From Flavobacteriales bacterium (lineage in GTDB: Bacteria; Bacteroidota; Bacteroidia; Flavobacteriales; UA16), in the NCBI GenBank assembly GCA_002683735.1, contig NYTZ01000159.1:1-7485 (forward strand): DNA of 7,485 nt, in the 5' to 3' direction. A program made the translations under genes and the position numbers. The notes under the pieces were generated by a model, which searched no databases, was not told where the DNA came from, and saw only the letters and a program-made list of their open reading frames with translations. This document shows positions 1-5,732 of this stretch, piece after piece. Within the stretch, counting starts at the first letter, position 1. Each line of letters begins with the position of its first letter.

Positions 1-2
1 AT

Positions 3-845
3 TCAGAAGAGGCTGCCTTGACCGCTCTCCGATTCATGGCCCCGAAGTTTGCGCGCCCGGGATTCGCCCATGCCGAACATCTCCAGCGATTGGTGGAGTT
101 CGTAGTCGTACTCCGGGAAGATGCGCTCGCCGATGGGTTGCAGCAGGGTGGTGCCGTTGAGCCGGGGATTCTTGATGCCCGGGTCAATGGGATAGGCGTT
201 GAGCGTGCCGTCGGGGATGGGCCGGAGCAGGGCGGTCACATCGCCGAGGGGGGTGACCGGGTCGATCCACTTGTGCTCGTCGGCGGGGTCGAGCAGCACG
301 GGCGAACGGTGGTGGCCGATGGCCTGCAGGGTGTCGCAGGCGGTGGTCGTGATGATGGCAAAGGACCGCACGAGTTCACCGGTGCCGGAGTCCGCCCATT
401 CGTCCCAGATGCCGGCTAGGGCAAAGGGGCGATGGCCATCTCGGGCATAGACCACGTAGGGCTTGGCGAGCTTCTCGCGCTGGGGGCCTTCGATGAAGGC
501 GTCGGCCACGACGAGGCAGCGGCGAGTGCGGATGGACTGCCGGAACATCGGCTTCTGCAGGATGCCCATGGCGCCGCGGTAGCCGGGGTCGTTGTCGGCG
601 TTGTGGTCGCCCTCGCTCCGGGCATTGATCATGTAGAACTGCTTCTTGGCCCACGCCGGGGTGAAGCCGAATTGCATGGCCTGCAGGGCATCCGGTTGGT
701 CGCCGGTTACCACGGGAGCGAGGTCGCCGTGGGACACGTTGGTGTTTGGCGGCGGGGGCGCGGCGGTGTAGTCCGACCCTGCGGTGACCTGGAAGCGATT
801 TTCGATGGCTTCGATGGAGGTGACGTTGACATAGCGTCCGCACAT
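3..845 (-). CDS. SRAP-domain (YedK/HMCES-type) abasic-site-crosslinking protein
   Basis: 280-residue protein of the SOS-response-associated peptidase family. Family members cleave off Met1 and use Cys2 to form a thiazolidine crosslink with abasic sites in single-stranded DNA, protecting them from breakage. Visible hallmarks are MCGR at the start (Cys2), INARSE at 73-78 (the DNA-contacting Asn), AFIEG at 116-120 (the active-site Glu) and GHHRSP at 177-182 (the catalytic His). The start is fixed because Cys must be residue 2. The gene is complete, with its TGA at the left edge of the window. It begins 12 bases after the dinB stop, so the two are probably co-transcribed. The tail after about residue 245 is charged and ends in QGSLF, which resembles a beta-clamp-binding pentapeptide. 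Family assignment is firm; the clamp motif is inference. Confidence 0.95.
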   Translation of the reverse strand: MCGRYVNVTSIEAIENRFQVTAGSDYTAAPPPPNTNVSHGDLAPVVTGDQPDALQAMQFGFTPAWAKKQFYMINARSEGDHNADNDPGYRGAMGILQKPMFRQSIRTRRCLVVADAFIEGPQREKLAKPYVVYARDGHRPFALAGIWDEWADSGTGELVRSFAIITTTACDTLQAIGHHRSPVLLDPADEHKWIDPVTPLGDVTALLRPIPDGTLNAYPIDPGIKNPRLNGTTLLQPIGERIFPEYDYELHQSLEMFGMGESRARKLRGHESESGQGSLF

Positions 846-857
846 GCTGGGTTTAAT

Positions 858-2075
858 TTACTGGTGGCGGTTGGCGAGGAGGAGGGGGGCATCGCCCGAA
901 AAGGGATTGGTGCGGCCGATGGTGCGGGCGCCGAGGCTGGCGGCGGAGACGATGGTCCGGTCGCCGAAGCGCTCGCGGAGCCCGTCCATGGCGTGGTACA
1001 GGGCCTGTCGGTCCTCGTCGGCATCGAACAGGTCCATTTGCATGCCGCCGCCCACGAGGTGGCTGTAACGGACGCCGACGAGGCGGACGAGGACACGCCG
1101 GTCGTAGAGCTGTTCGAACATCTCGAGGGCCTTGGGCACGAGGCGGTGGTCGGCGGCGGTGTAGGGAATGCGGGCCTGCAGGGTCCGGGTGTCGAAGTCG
1201 CTGTAGCGGACCTTGACAGTGAGGCAGGCGGTGAGCTTGTTGCCTCGGCGAAGCTGGAAGGCGAGGTTTTCGGCCATGGCGATCAGGATGCCGCGGAGCT
1301 GGTCGGTGTCGGTGGTGTCCTTGCGGAAGGTGCGCTCGGTGGAAATGGACTTCCGATCGCGGGTCGGCATGACTGGGGTGGGGTCCTCGCCCTGGGCCTT
1401 GCGCCAGATGGTGCGCCCGGATTTGCCCAGCACGCGTTCCATCATGTCGACCGGCATCTCCTGGAGGGTGCCGATTCGCCGGACGCCGAGGTTGCGCAGG
1501 GTCTGGTACGTCTTCTCGCCGACCATCGGAATTTTGCGGATGCCCAATGGGGCCAGGAAGGGCCGCTCGGTGCCGCGTTCGATGCGCAGGGCGTTGTTGG
1601 GCTTGGCCTCACCGGTGGCCACTTTGGAGACGGTCTTGTTTTCCGACAGCCCGAAGGAGATGGGCAGGCCGGTTTCGCGGATGATACGTTCGCGGAGTTC
1701 CCGGGCGTATTGCCAGCAGCCGAAGAAGCGGTCCATGCCGGTCAGGTCGGCGTAGAACTCGTCGATGGAGCTCTTCTCGCAGACGGGAACGGCTTCGCGG
1801 ACGATGTCGGTGACGGCGTGCGAATGCTTGGAGTAGTTGGCTGAATTGCCCCGGATGACGAGCGCCTCGGGACAGAGTTCCCGCGCCATCCGCATGGGCA
1901 TGCCGGAGTGGACGCCGAACTTCCGGGCCTCGTAGCTGCAGGAGGCCACAACCCCGCGGTCGCCGGTACCGCCGATGAGCAGCGGCTTGCCGTTGAGCCG
2001 GCTGTCCATCAGGCGCTCCACCGACACGAAAAAGGTGTCGAGATCGAGGTGGAGGACGGTGCGTGGGGAGGACAT
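858..2075 (-). CDS. dinB: DNA polymerase IV (Y-family translesion polymerase)
   Basis: 405-residue Y-family polymerase that copies past damaged bases, acting at stalled forks with the sliding clamp. The palm begins with HLDLDTFF: Asp11 binds metal and Phe16 is the expected steric gate against ribonucleotides. SIDE at 103-106 supplies the other catalytic carboxylates. The thumb helix-hairpin-helix region lies around 175-215 (IPMVGEKTYQTLRNLG), and the little-finger domain spans about 240-345. QMDLF at 346-350 fits the beta-clamp consensus, followed by about 55 more residues. All catalytic residues are present and the length is normal for Bacteroidota DinB. The start is the only ATG placing HLDLD near the N terminus; no Shine-Dalgarno sequence is visible. 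A perfect palindrome lies 15 bases upstream, suggesting repression by a LexA-like protein. The SRAP gene follows closely. Confidence 0.96.
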   Translation of the reverse strand: MSSPRTVLHLDLDTFFVSVERLMDSRLNGKPLLIGGTGDRGVVASCSYEARKFGVHSGMPMRMARELCPEALVIRGNSANYSKHSHAVTDIVREAVPVCEKSSIDEFYADLTGMDRFFGCWQYARELRERIIRETGLPISFGLSENKTVSKVATGEAKPNNALRIERGTERPFLAPLGIRKIPMVGEKTYQTLRNLGVRRIGTLQEMPVDMMERVLGKSGRTIWRKAQGEDPTPVMPTRDRKSISTERTFRKDTTDTDQLRGILIAMAENLAFQLRRGNKLTACLTVKVRYSDFDTRTLQARIPYTAADHRLVPKALEMFEQLYDRRVLVRLVGVRYSHLVGGGMQMDLFDADEDRQALYHAMDGLRERFGDRTIVSAASLGARTIGRTNPFSGDAPLLLANRHQ

Positions 2076-2090
2076 GTCAACAGAAATGGG

Positions 2091-2109
2091 ATGCCAATTT
2101 AATTGGCAT
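2091..2109. promoter_or_regulatory. Candidate operator for dinB: perfect 9+1+9 palindrome
   Basis: The sequence ATGCCAATTTAATTGGCAT is a perfect inverted repeat with 9-base arms and one central base. It ends 15 bases from the dinB start codon, in an AT-rich island within GC-rich DNA. On the dinB strand it contains TAAATTGG, which differs by one base from the Bacteroidota -7 promoter element TAnnTTTG, so a bound protein could block the promoter. The LexA-like XRE/S24 repressor encoded about 2.2 kb away is the natural candidate to bind it. The palindrome is seen directly; its role and its binding partner are inferred. Confidence 0.6.
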
Positions 2110-2116
2110 TCTCATA

Positions 2117-2131
2117 CCGAAGACACTTCGG
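2117..2131 (-). terminator. Small hairpin after the protease gene, weak terminator candidate
   Basis: CCGAAG and CTTCGG form a 6-base stem with a 3-base loop about 25 bases beyond the stop codon of the secreted protease. No T-run follows on the minus strand, so it does not look like a strong intrinsic terminator. It may be a weak terminator or part of the dinB leader. Confidence 0.22.
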
Positions 2132-2156
2132 GGAAGGAATCTTTCGAACCGGGGAA

Positions 2157-4172
2157 TCAGCAGTTGGTTCCGAATGCGGAGAGCAGTTCCAGGATGTCGG
2201 AAACGCCGACGATGGTGTCTCCGTCGAGGTCGCCCTCACAGTCGTTTCCGACGCAGCCGAAGTTGGAGAGCATGTCTAGGGTATCGGAAACGCCGATGAT
2301 GCCGTCTCCGTCGAGGTCGCCCGGACAAGCACAGGATGCGGGGGCCACCCAGGTGGCATCCTCGGGGGCACTGCAGGAGGGCAGATCCGTGAAGAAGGCA
2401 CCGGCGCTGAGGGTTTCGCCATTGGAAGCGAACCCGTCGAGGGTCACGCTGTACGAGCCCGGGCTGGACGGGACTTCAAACAGTTGACCTCCGATGTTCA
2501 ACAGACCCGTATTGGGGGGGTTCACCAGGTGAACGGTGAAGTCCACACTGTGCGTGCCGGAGGGAATGCATTCGCTCACGCTGACCAAGTCGAGATCCAG
2601 GCCACACGGACAGGGGGCCGGAGCCGTCCAGGCATCGGACACGGCAAACCCACAGAGGGGGTCGTCAGTAAAGGTGATGGCGAGGTTGACCCCTTCTCCA
2701 TCGGCCAGGAGGCCGGTGAGGTTGACCACGGCGTAGTCATTGATGACGGGGAAGGTCTGGCCGTTGACTTCCACATCTCCTGCGCCGGCGGAGTAGGCGA
2801 ATTGAAGGGTGACTTGCTGGCTGTAGGTTCCGCTGGACGGGTCGCAGGCTTCCTGGGGACCCAGGACATAGGAGACGAGGGTGCAGCTGCCCCCTCCGCA
2901 GGCTTCTGGAGCCGTGAACAGGGCGGGTGCACTGGCTCCACAGTCCGGGTTACCGGTGAAGTAGGCCGTCACATCTACCGGGTTGCCGTTGGCGGGGAGG
3001 TTGTTGAGGCTCACGGTTTGTGGGCTTCCCGTGACCGTGAATAGGGAACCATTGACGTTGATCAGTCCCTCGGGTGCGTCGTCGTAAATCAGGATGATTT
3101 GTTGGCTGTAAGTGTTGGTGGCGGGGTTGCAGGGCGTTTGGGCTCCGGGGAACATGGCGGTCAGCGAGCAGCCCTGGATTCCCCACCCCATGTCGGCGAA
3201 CATGCCCATGACGATGGGCCCCGGGTCGTGGATGGCTTCGCCTGTGTTGAGGTTGGGTGTCATCAGTGCATTGGCGTCTCCAGACAAGTACATGTCTTCC
3301 CTGAGGTGGGAGAAGCTGGCACCGGGTTCCCAAGGGTCAGGCGCATAAATGCCTGGAGGGGCAATGGATGAGGCAACACCTTCAGGACCGGACCAGATTA
3401 GTCCACCGCCAGTGAGGGCGGACTCCAGGGTGCCTGTCCCGGTGCTGATATCGAGCAGGGGGCCACCGGAATTGTTGTCATTGATGAAGGTGTCATAGAC
3501 GAAGGGCGAACCACTCTGGCCCACAAATCCGGTGTTGCCGGCGACCAAGGCGCTGCCAATGAACCCCAGGCCATGGCAGAGTTCGTGAAGCACGACGGTT
3601 ACGAAATCGTAAGCCCCAGCGGGCACGTTTCCGTCCAGACCGAAATACCAGTTGACGTCACTGCCGAAGTTGCAGGCGATGTCAACGGAATTGGATTGCA
3701 GGTCGTTGGCCGCCAATTGGTTGGCCAGGGCGGCAGGGTAGTACACATTGGATTGGGGGGCCCCGGTGAAATTGCGGTGGATGGTGTTGGGGGATGCGGA
3801 GCCCAGAACGTTGGGGCCAAGGGAGGCCCATGTGGCTTCCACATCGATGACCACGCCGCTGCTGATTTCCGCTGCCCAAATGTTGACGGCATACTGGAAG
3901 GCGGCCTCGGCCATGGCCGGGAAGCCATTGTAAGTCACTTGGATGTTGGCCGCCGTGTTGCGACTGGCAAAACCTTCTGGAGGCGGGACGAAGTGAAACT
4001 CGTCTTCGGGAATGCCCACGAGGCCGTCACACCCTTCTGCCGCGCAAGCCACATGATCGTGCATGGCGGAAGCTGGCAGACCGAAGACCTTTTGCGCGGT
4101 GCTTTCCATCCGTCCGAAACACAGGACGAATGCGCTGCACAGGAGCAGTCGGGGCACAAGCGACAAGGTCAT
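2157..4172 (-). CDS. Secreted zinc-metalloprotease-like protein with Cys-rich repeats and dockerin-like tail
   Basis: 671 residues from the ATG at 4172. That start gives a compact signal peptide: a short N region, hydrophobic LLLCSAFVLCFG, and possible cleavage after STAQ near residue 27. A GTG at 4211 would add 13 residues and is less likely. The protease-like domain covers about 70-332. It contains VVLHELCHGLGF, with the zinc-binding HExxH at 196-200, and later SFSHL (His289), ALMTP (303-305 resemble a Met-turn) and MGMFADMGW. This resembles secreted proteases with an LHELGHGLGF motif; the metzincin third His three residues after the Gly is absent. Three repeats of about 90 residues follow (about 335-615), each opening and closing with Cys pairs. 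Residues 618-671 hold two EF-hand-like loops, DLDGDGIIGVSD and DLDGDTIVGVSD, as in type I dockerins. Export is likely; substrate and anchoring partner are unknown. Alternatively it is an adhesin with a relic peptidase fold. Confidence 0.8.
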   Translation of the reverse strand: MTLSLVPRLLLCSAFVLCFGRMESTAQKVFGLPASAMHDHVACAAEGCDGLVGIPEDEFHFVPPPEGFASRNTAANIQVTYNGFPAMAEAAFQYAVNIWAAEISSGVVIDVEATWASLGPNVLGSASPNTIHRNFTGAPQSNVYYPAALANQLAANDLQSNSVDIACNFGSDVNWYFGLDGNVPAGAYDFVTVVLHELCHGLGFIGSALVAGNTGFVGQSGSPFVYDTFINDNNSGGPLLDISTGTGTLESALTGGGLIWSGPEGVASSIAPPGIYAPDPWEPGASFSHLREDMYLSGDANALMTPNLNTGEAIHDPGPIVMGMFADMGWGIQGCSLTAMFPGAQTPCNPATNTYSQQIILIYDDAPEGLINVNGSLFTVTGSPQTVSLNNLPANGNPVDVTAYFTGNPDCGASAPALFTAPEACGGGSCTLVSYVLGPQEACDPSSGTYSQQVTLQFAYSAGAGDVEVNGQTFPVINDYAVVNLTGLLADGEGVNLAITFTDDPLCGFAVSDAWTAPAPCPCGLDLDLVSVSECIPSGTHSVDFTVHLVNPPNTGLLNIGGQLFEVPSSPGSYSVTLDGFASNGETLSAGAFFTDLPSCSAPEDATWVAPASCACPGDLDGDGIIGVSDTLDMLSNFGCVGNDCEGDLDGDTIVGVSDILELLSAFGTNC
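2197..2322. repeat. Two 39-base direct repeats encoding the dockerin-like calcium loops
   Basis: The segments 2197-2235 and 2284-2322 match at 36 of 39 positions and are 87 bases (29 codons) apart. They encode the paired DLDGD-x-I-x-GVSD loops at the protein's C terminus. Similarity this high at DNA level suggests recent duplication or gene conversion, or strong codon constraint. Confidence 0.85.
2328..3170 (-). repeat. Three tandem Cys-rich repeats of about 90 residues within the secreted protease
   Basis: Approximate repeat boundaries on the minus strand are 3170-2892, 2885-2607 and 2600-2328. Each runs from a Cys-containing beta strand, through Y-S-Q-Q or equivalent beta strands, a central V/I-N/G-G-x-x-F strand (VNGSLF, VNGQTF, IGGQLF), an LxxxxxxGexv turn, to F-T-x-x-P-x-C and a closing W/F-x-A-P-x-x-C. 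They look like Ig-like or carbohydrate-binding-type beta modules with disulphides, compatible with export. Seen by eye in the protein; divergence at DNA level is high. Confidence 0.7.
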
Positions 4173-4305
4173 AAGAAGAAAGATACGAGCGAATGGCGCC
4201 CGTATTATCACACTTCACTATCCATTTTGTGTGCGTTTATACGACTTTCGTTGATCGCATTTCGTTTTCGGTCGATTGGTCGCCACCAGGAGATTCACGC
4301 CCCGT
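4173..4305 (-). promoter_or_regulatory. AT-rich gap upstream of the secreted protease, probable promoter region
   Basis: This 133-base stretch separates the repressor stop from the protease ATG and is visibly AT-richer than its surroundings. On the minus strand it contains TGTGATAAT (4204-4212), like an extended -10 box about 32 bases before the ATG, and TATAAA further upstream. No convincing -35 box and no clear Bacteroidota TAnnTTTG element was found. A separate promoter for the protease is plausible but not shown. Confidence 0.3.
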
Positions 4306-4995
4306 TCAGACCGGCCAGACCGTGGAGAACCAGCCGATGGCCCGCCAGGCTTCTCGAACCGTTTCCGGCGCCATGGAATACGGCGCGAATTGTGGGTTGT
4401 TGGAGACCATCAGAAGGTCGCCCTCTTCGTCGAGGCGGTTCTCCACCCGTTTGAAGACAAGGCCATCTTCCCGCGTGACCACGATGTACGGCCGGCCACC
4501 GCCAACCTGATTGAGGCGCTCGACGAAGGCGCAAAGAATCCAGGCACCGCTGGGCAAGGGCAGCATGCTGTCACCTTCGATCTGAAAGAACCGCAGGGTC
4601 CGGTCTTGTGGCACTTCAGGCAGCGGGAGATCAAACGTGGGCAATGCGGAAATCCACTCCGGGTCGCCGAAGCCTTGTGCATAGCCTGCAGCGGCTTTGG
4701 TGCTCACGGCGGTGATGCGTTCTGCATCTGCGTCGCGATCGACGGCGATGGGGAGGACGCGCAGGTCGTGTTCCATCGGCACCGGAGTGCCGCCGAGCAC
4801 CAAGGTGTCGAGGGAGACATCGAGGGTGTGGGCGAGGCGGACGAGCACACCCAGCCGTGGTTCGGCGCGTCCTTCTTCATAGGCACCGAGTGCCGTGCGT
4901 TTGATCCCGGCCTTTTCGGCGAGGTCCGTTTGCGTCCAGCCGCGCGCCTTGCGCAGCGTGCGGAGTTGGGATCCGATGCGCTTGGGTCCGGCCAT
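4306..4995 (-). CDS. LexA-like XRE-family/S24 self-cleaving transcriptional repressor
   Basis: 229-residue regulator. Residues about 8-67 form an XRE/Cro helix-turn-helix (LRKARGWTQTDLAEKAGI, then TALGAYEEGRAEP). Residues about 95-228 form an S24 peptidase domain. GDSM at 141-144 gives the catalytic Ser143, and VFKRV at 180-184 gives the general-base Lys182. AAAGY at 101-105 supplies the Ala103-Gly104 bond expected to be cut when RecA filaments form. This layout matches proteins commonly labelled LexA family regulators in Bacteroidota, in which an XRE domain replaces the winged helix of classical LexA. The likely role is DNA-damage-responsive repression, with dinB the obvious local target. 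The start codon lies one base after the nfu stop with no Shine-Dalgarno sequence, suggesting translational coupling. A phage-type CI repressor is an alternative, but there are no phage genes nearby. Confidence 0.88.
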   Translation of the reverse strand: MAGPKRIGSQLRTLRKARGWTQTDLAEKAGIKRTALGAYEEGRAEPRLGVLVRLAHTLDVSLDTLVLGGTPVPMEHDLRVLPIAVDRDADAERITAVSTKAAAGYAQGFGDPEWISALPTFDLPLPEVPQDRTLRFFQIEGDSMLPLPSGAWILCAFVERLNQVGGGRPYIVVTREDGLVFKRVENRLDEEGDLLMVSNNPQFAPYSMAPETVREAWRAIGWFSTVWPV

Positions 4996-4996
4996 C

Positions 4997-5626
4997 TCAG
5001 GTGGAGGCGACCACAGATTGGACCACGTCGAGCTTGGAGGTCAGGAGGCGTTCGATGCCGTCTTTGAGGGTGGCCGTGGAGGAGGGGCATCCTGCGCAGG
5101 CACCCCGCAACCGGACATGGACTGTTCCGTCGATGAAAGCGCGGAAGTCAATGGCGCCACCGTCTGCTTCGACAGCCGGCCGCACAAATTCTTCGAGAAG
5201 GTCGGAGATGGCTTGGTCGTGCTCGGTGGGGACAATGTCGGCGTCGGCTAGGGCGACCAAGGGTTCACCTGCCGAGGGCGCAGCATCCGGAGCTTGTGTG
5301 GTGGCCGCTCGCGGCGGCGGTACTTTTTCGACCGCAACGGGATGCTCGGTCAGCCATTGCTGGATGTACTCGCGCATTTGCATGGCGATCATTTCCCAGC
5401 CTAGTGAATCGTCCTTGGTGATGGAGACGAATCCACCGCTGATGAAGACGCCGGTGACGAAGGGAAAGTTGAACAGCTCCTCGGCCAAGGAGGAATGGCC
5501 CGCGCATTCTGCCTTGGAGGCGAATTCCGCTTGTGCGGCCCCATCGATGAGAGGGCGGTCTGCTACGAACTTCATGACCTCGGGATTGGGGGTCATTTCG
5601 GCGTAGACGCTCGTCGGTGTGCTCAT
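4997..5626 (-). CDS. NifU-family Fe-S cluster scaffold/carrier protein (Nfu_N plus NifU C-terminal domain)
   Basis: 209-residue cytoplasmic protein that would carry a [4Fe-4S] cluster to client enzymes. Residues about 6-97 are an Nfu_N domain (SVYAEMTPNPEVMKFVADR, then FPFVTGVFISGGFVSITK). Residues 98-133 are a Pro/Ala-rich linker. Residues about 136-205 are the NifU C-terminal domain, with VEADGGAIDF and the cluster-binding CAGC at 177-180, where two subunits would share one cluster. The ATG at 5626 is chosen because the Nfu_N domain begins directly after it; the 110 residues encoded in frame upstream are low-complexity shadow sequence overlapping the divergent gene. The LexA-like repressor follows after one base, so the two probably share an mRNA. 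All key residues are present. Confidence 0.92.
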   Translation of the reverse strand: MSTPTSVYAEMTPNPEVMKFVADRPLIDGAAQAEFASKAECAGHSSLAEELFNFPFVTGVFISGGFVSITKDDSLGWEMIAMQMREYIQQWLTEHPVAVEKVPPPRAATTQAPDAAPSAGEPLVALADADIVPTEHDQAISDLLEEFVRPAVEADGGAIDFRAFIDGTVHVRLRGACAGCPSSTATLKDGIERLLTSKLDVVQSVVAST

Positions 5627-5732
5627 GTGGCGAATATCGAACAGGCGGACGTTCCTTGCCCGCACCTGTTCGCAGGCAAACCCCGCGGGGACCCAATATC
5701 TTGGCATTTCCGAAACCGAGACCCCGATTTCT
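5627..5732. promoter_or_regulatory. Divergent intergenic region between nfu and the amidohydrolase gene
   Basis: These 106 bases must hold both promoters. Three structures are visible. CGAACAGG (5638-5645) and CCTGTTCG (5665-5672) form an 8-base inverted repeat separated by 19 bases. CCCCGCGGGG (5681-5690) is a perfect 10-base palindrome. CCAATATCTTGGCAT (5693-5707) resembles the dinB palindrome. On the plus strand TATCTTGG (5697-5704) differs by one base from the Bacteroidota -7 element TAnnTTTG and sits about 29 bases before the amidohydrolase ATG. No clear -33 TTTG was found at the right distance. That promoters lie here follows from the gene arrangement; the exact elements are uncertain. 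Confidence 0.5.
5693..5707. promoter_or_regulatory. Possible second repressor site upstream of nfu-repressor pair
   Basis: On the nfu strand this reads ATGCCAAGATATTGG, compared with ATGCCAATTAAATTGG at the dinB palindrome. The flanking half-sites are shared but the spacer is one base shorter and the outer dyad is incomplete. It lies about 67 bases upstream of the nfu start. If real, it would let the LexA-like protein regulate its own operon. Confidence 0.3.

Noticed and set aside
432..1844. Long plus-strand open frame opposite dinB and SRAP
   Set aside because: It is a Gly/Val/Ala/Asp-rich antisense shadow produced by GC-rich codons, with no recognisable domain, and it spans two well-identified genes on the other strand.
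3712..3725. GCCAATTGGTTGGC, similar half-sites to the dinB palindrome
   Set aside because: It lies inside the protease coding region (codons for Ala-Asn-Gln-Leu), its spacing differs from the dinB site, and it is probably chance.
4278..4289. TGGT-CGCC-ACCA hairpin after the repressor stop as a terminator
   Set aside because: The stem is only four bases and there is no T-run.
5619..5732. N-terminal 38-residue extension of the amidohydrolase-like protein
   Set aside because: It would bury the signal peptide and overlap nfu; the ATG at 5733 gives a standard exported N terminus.
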